From Butyrivibrio sp. M55 (GTDB lineage: Bacteria > Bacillota > Clostridia > Lachnospirales > Lachnospiraceae): 64,000 nucleotides of DNA. The stretch covers positions 248,001 through 312,000 of the forward strand of contig NZ_FPCD01000002.1 in assembly GCF_900116865.1 (NCBI RefSeq), written 5' to 3'. The stretch's first letter is position 1; each line of letters begins with the position of its first letter. Positions 42,950 through 51,530 of the stretch are shown in pieces. The notes under the pieces are model-generated. The model was not told the origin of the DNA and ran no database searches. It saw only the letters and a list, made by a program, of their open reading frames with translations. A program made the position numbers and the translations under genes.

Positions 42950-43102
42950 ATGTCAGCATTGATTTTATTGTTTGGAAATATTATAGGTGTTTATCATTTG
43001 TTCTTGGGAGTATTTTTATTTGTCTGGTTATTTGTGTTTTTCGTAATTGGGGATAGTTACGATATGAGCGATGATGTTCTTGCGAGCATAAAAGAAAAAT
43101 AG
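42950..43102 (+). CDS. Small membrane protein (50 residues)
   Basis: ATG preceded by GGGAGGAATATAGTT, a near-perfect ribosome site. It encodes a 50-residue peptide with a hydrophobic stretch at residues about 3-34 (LILLFGNIIGVYHLF, then VFLFVWLFVFFVIG) and a charged tail ending IKEK. One long or two short membrane segments are likely. It resembles the small ORFs that sit beside membrane-linked regulators, and it is unannotated in most pipelines because of its size. No homologue is recalled. Confidence 0.55.
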   Translation: MSALILLFGNIIGVYHLFLGVFLFVWLFVFFVIGDSYDMSDDVLASIKEK

Positions 43103-43254
43103 ACAACCCGATTTTATGCATAATCTTTACCAAACGGCATAGATACGCGAAACTATCAAAAAAGACAAAAATTGAGATGTTTCATAACAGAAAATAAGAA
43201 GCATTCATAAAAATACGGGCATATAATTTCTATTTGGTTATGTAGGATAAGGCG

Positions 43255-43292
43255 GGTGTCAGGAGCTTAGCTCTTGGCACCGTCCCTTTTAT
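43255..43292 (+). terminator. Terminator before the MATE gene
   Basis: GGTGTCAGGAGC and GCTCTTGGCACC pair over 12 bases (two G-U pairs) around a 3-base loop, followed by a T-rich tail. It lies 27-64 bases upstream of the MATE start, so it may act as an attenuator for it rather than closing the small ORF. Confidence 0.7.
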
Positions 43293-43318
43293 TTTTATGA
43301 TTGCAAGGAAGTTTTAAA

Positions 43319-44701
43319 ATGAAAGCACAAAGATCAGCAGTACTTAATATGACCGAAGGAAGCCCGGTTTCTTTAATTATCCGTTTTTCCATACCGATGC
43401 TTATCGGAAATCTTTTCCAGCAGCTATACAATCTGGTGGATTCTGTTATCGTGGGACAATTTGTCGGCGCTGATGCGCTTGCGGCAATCGGAGCAACGGG
43501 CTCTGTAACATTCCTGTTCTTTGCTATGTGCAACGGAATCGGAAGTGGCGGAGGAATCATAACATCCCAGTTTTTTGGCAAAGGCAATAAAAATGAGATA
43601 AAAAGCTGTATTGTCAACACAGGGTATATTATGCTGGTATTTCCGATCATTGTTGGTATAGTTGCGTTTCTTTTATCTGAACCGATTTTAAAGATGCTTG
43701 CAACGCCTGATGAGATAATGCCGGATGCAGTGGCATATCTTAGAATCATGTGCCTTGGCCTTGTTTTTGTGTCGCTTTATAACTATGCATCTTCGATGCT
43801 TAGGGCGCTCGGTGATTCAAAGACACCGCTTTATTTCCTTATTTTTTCATGCCTTCTTAACACAGCGCTTGATGTGCTGTTCGTGTGCGGACTTCATATG
43901 AGTGTTGTCGGCGCGGGCGTTGCTACGGTAATTGCACAGCTTGTCTCTGGAATCAGTTGCCTTATCTATGCCATGAAATTTAATGAGTATTTCAAAATCA
44001 GGCGTGATGAACTTAAGGTTGATATGAATATTTCTATGAAAGTGTTGAAGCTGGGAATTCCGTTGTCACTGCAGTTTTCGCTTATTGCAATCTCATGCAT
44101 GGCACTTCAGCGAGTAGTTAATTCTTTTGGAAAAGTGGCAGTTGCCGCATTTACTGCAACTAGTAGGATTGAACAGCTTATACATCAGCCGTATCAGACA
44201 CTCGGTGCCGCACTTTCAACATTTACGGGACAGAATTACGGCGCAAGTAAGAATGACCGCATTACTGCAGGTTATAAAAAGAGCATGATGCTGATGGCAA
44301 TTTTTTCAGCGGCTATGCTTCCGATAATGCAGTTTTTTGGCGAGGCTATCATAAGAATCTTTGTTGAAGATGAAGCCGTTATCGCAATGGGAGCGATGGC
44401 GCTTAGGATAACAAGCTATTTCTATGTTATGCTTGGAATGATATATGTTGTAAGAGGTGTACTCAACGGATTCGGAGATTCGTTTTTTGCCCTGCTCAAC
44501 GGAATTGTTGAGGTTATCGGAAGATTTATAGTTCCGGTTCTTTTGACACAGATTTCGTTTATCGGACTCTGGGGAATCTGGTGGTCTGTCGGAATCGTTT
44601 GGTCGATGAGCGGATTTACCGCATGGCTTAGATATGTGTGGTACAAAAAGAATCGAATCAAGGAAAGCAATATCGGAGCGGAGCTTGCGGCACATTTATA
44701 A
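43319..44701 (+). CDS. MATE-family multidrug/Na+ exporter
   Basis: Twelve-segment membrane transporter of 460 residues in the NorM/DinF-like MATE fold. Visible: MTEGSPVSLIIRFSIPML, then GNLFQQLYNLVDSVIVGQFVGADALAA, the characteristic start of Firmicute MATE proteins, and a duplicated second half (IEQLIHQPYQTLGAALSTF). AAGGAAG precedes the ATG at 43319; an earlier in-frame ATG at 43301 has none. It is coupled to acyltransferase-type genes downstream. Substrate unknown. Confidence 0.93.
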   Translation: MKAQRSAVLNMTEGSPVSLIIRFSIPMLIGNLFQQLYNLVDSVIVGQFVGADALAAIGATGSVTFLFFAMCNGIGSGGGIITSQFFGKGNKNEIKSCIVNTGYIMLVFPIIVGIVAFLLSEPILKMLATPDEIMPDAVAYLRIMCLGLVFVSLYNYASSMLRALGDSKTPLYFLIFSCLLNTALDVLFVCGLHMSVVGAGVATVIAQLVSGISCLIYAMKFNEYFKIRRDELKVDMNISMKVLKLGIPLSLQFSLIAISCMALQRVVNSFGKVAVAAFTATSRIEQLIHQPYQTLGAALSTFTGQNYGASKNDRITAGYKKSMMLMAIFSAAMLPIMQFFGEAIIRIFVEDEAVIAMGAMALRITSYFYVMLGMIYVVRGVLNGFGDSFFALLNGIVEVIGRFIVPVLLTQISFIGLWGIWWSVGIVWSMSGFTAWLRYVWYKKNRIKESNIGAELAAHL

Positions 44702-44728
44702 TGCGCATGCATGGAGCGGAAAGGTCAT

Positions 44729-45655
44729 ATGGAAAAAAATCTTGATTTTCATAAACCGACATTTGAAGAAGCGGCGAAACTTTCGGAAATATACGCGTTA
44801 AGAGACAACAAGACCTGCGACAGCACGGTTCTTGATACATATATTTGGAAAGAGCTGTATAATACAGAAGTTTATATTGAGGATGAAGCGGCGCTTATTT
44901 TAATGCGGGATGATAAGGGCTACTTTGCGGCAATGCCGTATTGCAGGAGTGAGGAGCTTCCGAGATATTTTGAGATGCTAAGAAACTATTTCAATGAGGA
45001 ATTAAAGACCCCCTTGAGAATAGACCTTGCGGATGAAGATGCGCTGAATGTTCTTGATTTTATGAATAATCCGGAGTTTACCGTTGAGGAAGAGTTTGAT
45101 CTTAAGGATTATCTTTATGATGCGGAGGAACTTAGGAGCCTTGCGGGAAAGAAGTTTCAGAAAAAGAGAAATCTTGTGAATAAATTCATGAAGGAATACG
45201 ATGGTAGATGGGAGTATAAAACCATGTGCTGTGTTGATGAGTATTTCCTTGAGGAGTTTATGAAAAAATGGGTTGATATAAGGCTTTCCGAAGGTGCGGA
45301 GAGTAGAGAAACCCTTATTTCGGAAAAAGACGGACTTATAGATATACTCAGAAACTGTGATAAAGTTACTTTCAGGATTGGCGGGGTTTTTATCGATGAA
45401 GTTCTTGAGGCGTTTTCCATCGGTTCATATAACAGTCGGGAAAAAATGGCGGTTATCAGTGTGGAAAAAGGAAATCCTGAAATCCCCGGAATATATCAGA
45501 TGATCAATCAGCAATTTCTTTTAAACGCTTTCGAAGATGCGGAACTTGTAAACAGAGAAGACGACATGGGACTCGAAGGACTGCGGCAGGCCAAGGAGAG
45601 TTACAATCCTGTAGGCTTTGCCAGAAAATACAGAGTTTGCGAGAAGAACATATGA
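44729..45655 (+). CDS. DUF2156 (aminoacyl-phosphatidylglycerol synthase-like) protein
   Basis: A 308-residue soluble GNAT-fold protein of the DUF2156 family, related to the catalytic C-terminus of MprF/LPG synthases. Seen: TFEEAAKLSEIYALRDNKTCDSTVLDTYIW at the N-terminus (shown here as separate parts: the K-T-C-D-S block is the family hallmark), KKFQKKRNLVNKF in the middle and the C-terminal YNPVGFARKYRV. No membrane domain is attached, so it may be a free acyltransferase. The ATG at 44729 follows GGAAAGG. The stop overlaps the next start (ATGA). Confidence 0.85.
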   Translation: MEKNLDFHKPTFEEAAKLSEIYALRDNKTCDSTVLDTYIWKELYNTEVYIEDEAALILMRDDKGYFAAMPYCRSEELPRYFEMLRNYFNEELKTPLRIDLADEDALNVLDFMNNPEFTVEEEFDLKDYLYDAEELRSLAGKKFQKKRNLVNKFMKEYDGRWEYKTMCCVDEYFLEEFMKKWVDIRLSEGAESRETLISEKDGLIDILRNCDKVTFRIGGVFIDEVLEAFSIGSYNSREKMAVISVEKGNPEIPGIYQMINQQFLLNAFEDAELVNREDDMGLEGLRQAKESYNPVGFARKYRVCEKNI

Positions 45656-46299
45656 TAATAGAGTATGCGGAAAAAGAGAATACGAGAAAGCTGTATGAAG
45701 AGGCATTTGACGATCCGAAGGAATTTGTCGATTATTATTATTCGGACAAGTGCATCGACAACAGGATGATAGTGAGTCTTGAGGGCGGGGAAGTTGTGTC
45801 CATGCTTCACTTGAATCCTTTTTCTGTAAATCTGTGCGGAACGGTCGTTCCAAGTTATTACGTTGTTGCGGTTGCAACTAAGAAGAACATGCGCCACAGA
45901 GGGCATATGACCCGCGTGTTTGAAAAGACATTTGAACTTCTTAAGGGTGAGAAGATCCCTTTTATATTTCTTTTACCTGTCGATGAGTCCATATATTCTT
46001 GGATGGGCTTTGAAAAGATATGCGATTTTTCTAAAGACAGGATCCCAAGTTATGATGAAATTCAGAAAAAATATGATATTTACTGTGTAAGAGACGATAA
46101 CTACATCAGGAGAATGAACAAGGAAGACGAACTTCGAAAACTCGATATGGGAGAAGTGCTTCCCGACAATCCCGTGATAATGGCTAAAATTACGAATCTT
46201 GATGCATTTAATTCTGTGACCGGAAAAGAATTTGCCGATGAAAAAGAAGCTCTTTATTGGATGAAAAAGAAACGGATATATATTTGCGAAGAAGTGTGA
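45652..46299 (+). CDS. GNAT-family N-acetyltransferase
   Basis: Acyl-CoA-dependent acetyltransferase of 215 residues with VVAVATKKNMRHRGHMTRVF, the R/Q-x-x-G-x-G/A acetyl-CoA-binding block, and LPVDESIYSWMGFEKI, the usual C-terminal part of the fold. Similar proteins are often annotated near DUF2156 genes. It overlaps the previous stop in ATGA, indicating coupled translation. Substrate unknown. Confidence 0.85.
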   Translation: MIIEYAEKENTRKLYEEAFDDPKEFVDYYYSDKCIDNRMIVSLEGGEVVSMLHLNPFSVNLCGTVVPSYYVVAVATKKNMRHRGHMTRVFEKTFELLKGEKIPFIFLLPVDESIYSWMGFEKICDFSKDRIPSYDEIQKKYDIYCVRDDNYIRRMNKEDELRKLDMGEVLPDNPVIMAKITNLDAFNSVTGKEFADEKEALYWMKKKRIYICEEV

Positions 46300-46392
46300 A
46301 AACGCATGGTTGCTTAATGTCGCCACAGCGTTGACCGTGATTTTTGAGAGTGTAGCTTGTTATTTTTTCTCACAGACGGGATAATAAAATCA

Positions 46393-46411
46393 CATCTGCA
46401 GGTGAAAAAAT
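46393..46411. promoter_or_regulatory. Candidate operator of XRE regulator 2 (identical to 41651-41669)
   Basis: Second copy of CATCTGCAGGTGAAAAAAT, four bases before the AAAGGAG ribosome site of the second XRE-membrane regulator. Confidence 0.6.
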
Positions 46412-46434
46412 CGAAAGGAGCGGATTTGATTTAT

Positions 46435-47349
46435 ATGGTCGAATTTGGTGCACAGCTCAGGAAAGCAAGAGAAGAGAAAGGTATAACGCAGCAGACTCTG
46501 GCTGAAGAATTATTTGTGGCAAGACAGACAGTGTCCCATTGGGAGTGCGGCAAACGTTATCCTGATCTTATTACAGCAAAGAGAATAACGCAGATTCTGG
46601 ATGTGAGCCTTGAAGACCTTTTATCCGAAAAAGATATGGCGAAGGAAGAGAAAAGAAATCCTGTAGTTGAAGTTGAGAATGAAGCGTCAAATAATATGAT
46701 GTTGGCACTTTATACGGTTATTATAATGTTTTTGATCAGGAATCCGTTTAGCAATTTTATGGGATTTTATGCGGAAGCAATCAGGTTTGTTCAAGAAGCT
46801 GAATTGTTTATGATGTTTGTTCACATTCATCATGTGGTACAAATTCTTTATATAGTTATTTTTACATATTGTGTGTTTAATGCTGTTAAGAGGACACTCA
46901 CACCTAAAAGAATTGGGAGTGTTTGGCTGATATTTTTTACGATTAACGCTTTATTCTATTTCTGCAATTTCTTTAGTGTTTTTCGTGAATGTTTAACCTG
47001 GCAGGTCGCGCTGCTTACGTTTGCGGATATTCTGCTTAATGCGTTCGGAGCGGTTGGAAGTGTTTCATTTTTTATCAAAAACAAAAATTGCAAAATATGG
47101 AGTATGATTCTGAGGATTGTTTCAGTGCTTGGATTCTTTGGGGATGTAGTGCTTTACTATGGGCATGAGATTAAGATGTCGCGACTTATTCCAAATTATT
47201 TACCGGGGCCGGGAGCCGTACTTGAAACGCTGATTTTAAGACTTCCACTGTATGTTTTGATCATTTATCAGGCAATAGTGCTGTACAGAAGACAAGATAA
47301 CACTGCCGAAGTAAGTGGCAAAGTAATAGAGGAAGGAGCGAATGTTTAA
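46435..47349 (+). CDS. XRE-family regulator with membrane domain (paralogue 2)
   Basis: A 304-residue paralogue of the protein at 41695, sharing VEFGxQLRxAREeKGiTQ, the VSHWECGKRYPDLIT recognition-helix region and SLEDLLSEKDM before about six hydrophobic segments. TTG at 46426 is an alternative start with better spacing to AAAGGAG. It overlaps paralogue 3 by eight bases, so the two are cotranscribed and may form heteromers. The membrane halves are less alike than the DNA-binding halves. Confidence 0.85.
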   Translation: MVEFGAQLRKAREEKGITQQTLAEELFVARQTVSHWECGKRYPDLITAKRITQILDVSLEDLLSEKDMAKEEKRNPVVEVENEASNNMMLALYTVIIMFLIRNPFSNFMGFYAEAIRFVQEAELFMMFVHIHHVVQILYIVIFTYCVFNAVKRTLTPKRIGSVWLIFFTINALFYFCNFFSVFRECLTWQVALLTFADILLNAFGAVGSVSFFIKNKNCKIWSMILRIVSVLGFFGDVVLYYGHEIKMSRLIPNYLPGPGAVLETLILRLPLYVLIIYQAIVLYRRQDNTAEVSGKVIEEGANV

Positions 47350-48235
47350 TATGGTTGAATTTGGCGAACAGCTCAGAAGAGCAAGAGAAAAAAAGGGAAT
47401 GACCCAGCAGGCTTTGGCTGAACAATTGTCTATGACAAAGCAGACTGTATCACATTGGGAATGCGGCGAACGTTATCCTGATCTTGTTACAACAAAGAAA
47501 ATATCACAGATTCTCGGTGTGAGTCCTGATGATCTTATATCTGAAGAAGATATGGAAAATATAGTTGAAAGAAATCCTGTTATAGAGAATAGTCTGATAA
47601 ATACCTTAATGGTATTGCTTTATACGGTTGCTGTAATATCACTTATAATTACGCCGTATCCGCGGTTTTTGGGTTTTGATGTAGATATTGTCGATCATTC
47701 CACGTTGGAACAAAAGTTTGGTGAATTTTATCTCACAGGTGGGGTGGTATCTTTACTTCAGGTGGCTGGCTTTTTGTATTGCTTGATAAATGCTATAAAA
47801 GGGAAGCTTTCACCTAGAAGAATCGGATTGGGGTGGATAATGTTTTTTACTGTTAACTTTGTAATCCATTGCACCAATTTTATCGCCTTATTAAGCTATG
47901 GAGCGGATTGGCAGATTATTTCACTAATATTGGCAAATGCTATGATTAATCTATTGGGCGTAGTTTCATGTATATTCTTTTTTATAAAAAAGAATAATAA
48001 TATAATGTGGGCAACAATACTTGGAATCATTTCAATATTTGGATTGTATGTTGATGTATTACATGAGCTTTATGATTTTATTAAAACAGCTATAGAAGGT
48101 GACTGGCACATATCGTGGTATGGATATTCATACTATTGGTACAAAGCCGCACTTTATGCATTTATTATTTATCAAGTAGTAGTGCTGTACAGAAAACGCA
48201 AAGTTGTTGCGGAAATAGAGGCAATTGACAGGTAA
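47342..48235 (+). CDS. XRE-family regulator with membrane domain (paralogue 3)
   Basis: Third member, 297 residues. The helix-turn-helix (VSHWECGERYPDLVTTKK) is almost identical to paralogue 2, the linker ends ERNPVIENS, and about six hydrophobic segments follow. It starts inside the end of paralogue 2 with AGGAAGGAG upstream (an ATG at 47351 is an alternative start). With two recent copies in tandem this looks like local duplication. Confidence 0.85.
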   Translation: MFNMVEFGEQLRRAREKKGMTQQALAEQLSMTKQTVSHWECGERYPDLVTTKKISQILGVSPDDLISEEDMENIVERNPVIENSLINTLMVLLYTVAVISLIITPYPRFLGFDVDIVDHSTLEQKFGEFYLTGGVVSLLQVAGFLYCLINAIKGKLSPRRIGLGWIMFFTVNFVIHCTNFIALLSYGADWQIISLILANAMINLLGVVSCIFFFIKKNNNIMWATILGIISIFGLYVDVLHELYDFIKTAIEGDWHISWYGYSYYWYKAALYAFIIYQVVVLYRKRKVVAEIEAIDR

Positions 48236-48253
48236 AAGATTACGGTTAGCAAA

Positions 48254-48296
48254 GAGTCACAGAACATTTTTTTTGAAGTTCTGTGACTCCTTTTTT
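48254..48296 (+). terminator. Terminator after the XRE pair
   Basis: A perfect 12-base stem, GAGTCACAGAAC and GTTCTGTGACTC, with a 12-base loop and a six-T tail. Confidence 0.92.
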
Positions 48297-48306
48297 ATGG
48301 GGCAAA

Positions 48307-48354
48307 CCATCAAAATGATGGTAAATGCACCTTGAAAAACCATCAAAATGATGG
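48307..48354. promoter_or_regulatory. Two identical palindromes CCATCAAAATGATGG, 33 bases apart
   Basis: Copies at 48307-48321 and 48340-48354 each have 6-3-6 symmetry. The centre spacing of 33 bases is three helical turns, suited to two dimers of one regulator. They lie upstream of the GTTAGC site and the methyltransferase operon. Confidence 0.65.
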
Positions 48355-48373
48355 GTTGCGGTTTTAAATAAAT

Positions 48374-48389
48374 GTTAGCAATAGCTAAC
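48374..48389. promoter_or_regulatory. GTTAGC-N4-GCTAAC operator, site 1 (methyltransferase operon)
   Basis: Perfect inverted repeat GTTAGCAATAGCTAAC, 52 bases before the methyltransferase start. It is one of seven related sites in the next 12 kb. Confidence 0.7.
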
Positions 48390-48440
48390 AAAAAGTGATA
48401 TCATGAGATTCATAAATGATTTTTTTGATGGAGGAAGAGT

Positions 48441-49205
48441 ATGAAAGCGAATTATAAAAACTGGATGCCGAAGGGAATGATAAGAGGGACGCTAATATCT
48501 ACAATAGTGCTATGTGCCTCAGCATGCGCAGTAGGTGTCGGAACGATAATCGGAAAGGTTTTGCTGGCGCTAACGATACTAAGTGCACTTATGACTATTT
48601 GGATGTTCCTTATGTACAGAGCCTTTTCTTACAACGGAACAAGGCAGATGTCAAAGCAGATAATTGAAGGTGTTTCGTCATATGTGAAGATTCCTGACGG
48701 TGGTGTTGGTCTTGATGTCGGATGCGGAAGCGCGGCGCTTACCATCGCATGTGCCAAGAAAAATCCGAAAGCAAGAATGATAGGAATGGACAGATGGGGC
48801 AAAGAGTACGCTTCTTTTAGCAAAAATCTGTGTGAAAGCAATGCTTCTGCCGAAGGTGTTTCAAACACGACTTTTCAGCAGGGAGACGCTGTGAAGCTTG
48901 ATTTTGGCGATGAGACCTTTGATGCGGTGACAAGCAATTACGTATATCACAATATTCCCAGTAAGGATAGACAGGCAATCTTGCTTGAGACACTAAGGAC
49001 TCTTAAAAAGGGCGGAACTTTCGCAATCCATGACATCATGTCTAAAAGCAAATATGGAGATATGGAAAGTTTTGCAAATAAGCTTAAAGACATGGGATAC
49101 GAACAGGTAAGACTTATCGATACGACAAACGGAATGTTTATGAGTAAGTGGGAAGCTTCATGGATGGGACTTTCCGGTTCTACTCTTTTAATAGGCACAA
49201 AATAA
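48441..49205 (+). CDS. Membrane-anchored class I SAM methyltransferase
   Basis: A 254-residue protein with two N-terminal hydrophobic segments (about 12-30 and 37-56) and a Rossmann methyltransferase domain from about residue 75: motif I VGLDVGCGSAALTIACAKK, GMDRWGKEY, FDAVTSNYVYHN. Substrate unknown; lipid or quinone methylation is plausible given the anchor. GGAGGAAG precedes the ATG. It leads a five-gene run (48441-52478) with gaps of 10-24 bases. Confidence 0.85.
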   Translation: MKANYKNWMPKGMIRGTLISTIVLCASACAVGVGTIIGKVLLALTILSALMTIWMFLMYRAFSYNGTRQMSKQIIEGVSSYVKIPDGGVGLDVGCGSAALTIACAKKNPKARMIGMDRWGKEYASFSKNLCESNASAEGVSNTTFQQGDAVKLDFGDETFDAVTSNYVYHNIPSKDRQAILLETLRTLKKGGTFAIHDIMSKSKYGDMESFANKLKDMGYEQVRLIDTTNGMFMSKWEASWMGLSGSTLLIGTK

Positions 49206-49217
49206 CAGGGGGATACA

Positions 49218-49844
49218 ATGACCAAACTTACAGGGCTGTCCGATTCGGAAGTTGAGGTTATCTCAAGGCAGATAGCTGATGCTTTTTACGATTACAAATA
49301 TAACAAAGAAGACCAAGGACTTATAAAGTTTATTCCAAACAGAGAAAGTATGTATACATATATCGGTGGCATTATCAAAGCTGCCTACAGAAGCGGTATT
49401 CTATATACTACTTCCGAGAAAAGAGAAGGATTTCTGGTGCTCTCGGGAGAGGGAGTAGGAACTGTAGGTTTCATAGACGGAATGAAAATGATCTTTGCTG
49501 AGAAAAGGGCTCTGGGCGGATTCAAGAAGATGAAAGAGTTTATATCTGCATGTTTTTCTAACGGCCATTCCATTGAAACAAGAATGAAGAAGGCCAAAAA
49601 GAAATTTATAAAGATTGAAGTTCTGGTAGTCAGAAAAGAGTTCCAGAAGCAGGGCTTTATGAAGAAAATGCTCCGGTATGTATATGATATGGCTGATAAA
49701 AAAGGCGTTTTTGTAATCCTTGACACCGATGATAAAGATAAGAGCGACAGATACAGACATCTTGGCATGAATCTTGACAGAGTAAGAAACTGCGGAGAAA
49801 ATTTTCATATGTATGATCTTGTCAGAGAACCTGAGATTGCTTAA
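49218..49844 (+). CDS. GNAT-family N-acetyltransferase
   Basis: A 208-residue acetyltransferase whose fold is recognisable from KIEVLVVRKEFQKQGFMKKMLRYVYD, which holds the Q-x-x-G acetyl-CoA loop, and the following LDTDDKDKSDRYRHLGM. AGGGGG precedes the ATG. It is the second gene of the methyltransferase operon. Substrate unknown. Confidence 0.82.
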   Translation: MTKLTGLSDSEVEVISRQIADAFYDYKYNKEDQGLIKFIPNRESMYTYIGGIIKAAYRSGILYTTSEKREGFLVLSGEGVGTVGFIDGMKMIFAEKRALGGFKKMKEFISACFSNGHSIETRMKKAKKKFIKIEVLVVRKEFQKQGFMKKMLRYVYDMADKKGVFVILDTDDKDKSDRYRHLGMNLDRVRNCGENFHMYDLVREPEIA

Positions 49845-49861
49845 TAGAGGTGGAATAAGTT

Positions 49862-50629
49862 ATGCAATTTGAAGAAATGGGAAATATGTCAGGAAAGACG
49901 TTAGTGTTATTACCGGGAACATGCTGCGATTGGCAGACAAATTTTGGGAGTGTGATTGAAAAATTTTCTGAGAAATATCATCTTATATGTGTTAATTATG
50001 ATGGATTTGACGGTAGCGATGAAATTTTTCCCGATATGATCACTGTGACAGAAAAGATTGAAAAATATATAACGGATAAGCATGGCGGCAGAGTGGACGG
50101 AGCTATAGGCTCCTCGCTTGGCTCAAGTTTTGTCGGACAACTTGTAATGAGGAAAAAAATACATATCGATCATGCAATTTTTGGAAGTCCGGACCTTGAT
50201 CAGAGCGGAAAAATAGCGGCTAAATTACAGTCGTTGCTGGTTGTTCCGCTTCTTACAAGTTTTACAAAAGGTGAGAAAAAGAGGAACAAAACTAAGGAAA
50301 AGTTGAAAAATCTTTTTCTCATGAGTGATGAAACGGCAGAGAAATTCATGAATTGTTTCTCTAAGTTCAATCCTGAGTCTATAAAGAATGAGTATTATAC
50401 GGATTTACTTACTCATCTTGAGGATGATATATATGTGGAACACACAAGGGCACATTTCATCTATGCAAACAAGATGGGGGAAAAGTACTTAAAACGTTAC
50501 AAGAAGTATTTTCACAATCCTGATATCAGAGAGTTTGATATGCAGCATGAACAATGGTTACTCGGCGAGCAAAAGTATGCAGAACCTGTTCTTAAAGCTA
50601 TTGATGAATTTATGGAAATGACAGTTTGA
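49862..50629 (+). CDS. Alpha/beta-hydrolase
   Basis: A 255-residue hydrolase. VLLPGTCCDWQTNFG carries the oxyanion-hole region, the nucleophile elbow is GSSLGSS (G-x-S-x-G), and QHEQWLLGEQ near the end carries a likely catalytic His. It probably cleaves an ester or thioester, possibly formed or modified by the neighbouring genes. GAGGTGG precedes the ATG. Confidence 0.82.
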   Translation: MQFEEMGNMSGKTLVLLPGTCCDWQTNFGSVIEKFSEKYHLICVNYDGFDGSDEIFPDMITVTEKIEKYITDKHGGRVDGAIGSSLGSSFVGQLVMRKKIHIDHAIFGSPDLDQSGKIAAKLQSLLVVPLLTSFTKGEKKRNKTKEKLKNLFLMSDETAEKFMNCFSKFNPESIKNEYYTDLLTHLEDDIYVEHTRAHFIYANKMGEKYLKRYKKYFHNPDIREFDMQHEQWLLGEQKYAEPVLKAIDEFMEMTV

Positions 50630-50639
50630 GAGGAGACAT

Positions 50640-51506
50640 ATGAAATTTTGTACGATTGAAATCAACGGAAAAGAAAAAGTTGCGGTATTATCCGAAAAGA
50701 ACAGACCGATAACTATCGAAAGCTTGGGATTTGATGTAAATGATATGAATGATCTTATCAAAAGATATGATGAGTTCGAAGAAAAAATCCAAACAGCACT
50801 TAAAGAGGCAGATGTAGGAGGATTGGAAGAAACGGAGTATAAGCTACTTGCTCCGATTCCTGTTCCGATGCAGGATGTCATATGCCTTGGAGTTAATTAC
50901 AATGAGCATATAGCCGAGACAGCGGATGTGATCGATTTTACAAAGAAAGCAGATACAGTTTATTTTTCAAAAAGAGTTAACAGAAGTAATGACCCTGACG
51001 GAATAATACCAAGCTATGATTTTGTCGACAGTTTGGATTATGAAGTTGAACTTGGAGTTATTCTAAAAAAAGATGCGTTCAAAGTGTCTGCTTCTGAAGT
51101 GGAAGATTATATCTTTGGCTATACCGTTATAAATGATGTAAGCGCCAGGAACATTCAGCTTAAGCATCAGCAATGGTACAGAGGGAAAAGTTTTGACGGA
51201 TATACACCTATGGGACCGTATATCGTTACAGCCGATGAGTTAAAAGATGTTCATGATCTTAAGATTGAATGTTTTGTAAACGGTGAAAAGAGGCAAAGCA
51301 GTAACACAGCTTGCATGATAACGACTGTTGAAGAAGCTGTTTCCGAATTGTCACAGGGAATGACATTAAAGGCAGGAACCATAATTGCAACCGGAACTCC
51401 GGGAGGAGTGGGAATGGGATTCAATCCGCCTAAGTTCCTAAAATCAGGTGATGTTATAAAGTGCGTTATTGAAGGCATTGGCGAGTTGGTAAATACAGTT
51501 GAATAA
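50640..51506 (+). CDS. Fumarylacetoacetate hydrolase-family protein
   Basis: A 288-residue FAH-fold enzyme; members include acylpyruvate hydrolases and 2-hydroxyhepta-diene-dioate isomerases. Visible: LGVNYNEHIAE, the metal-binding DYEVELGVI (Glu ligands), NDVSARNIQLKHQQW and TGTPGGVGMGF. Reaction unknown. AGAGGAG precedes the ATG. It sits between an alpha/beta hydrolase and lactate dehydrogenase, an arrangement suggestive of keto-acid metabolism. Confidence 0.88.
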   Translation: MKFCTIEINGKEKVAVLSEKNRPITIESLGFDVNDMNDLIKRYDEFEEKIQTALKEADVGGLEETEYKLLAPIPVPMQDVICLGVNYNEHIAETADVIDFTKKADTVYFSKRVNRSNDPDGIIPSYDFVDSLDYEVELGVILKKDAFKVSASEVEDYIFGYTVINDVSARNIQLKHQQWYRGKSFDGYTPMGPYIVTADELKDVHDLKIECFVNGEKRQSSNTACMITTVEEAVSELSQGMTLKAGTIIATGTPGGVGMGFNPPKFLKSGDVIKCVIEGIGELVNTVE

Positions 51507-51530
51507 ATGCATATATAAAGGAGGCACGTC

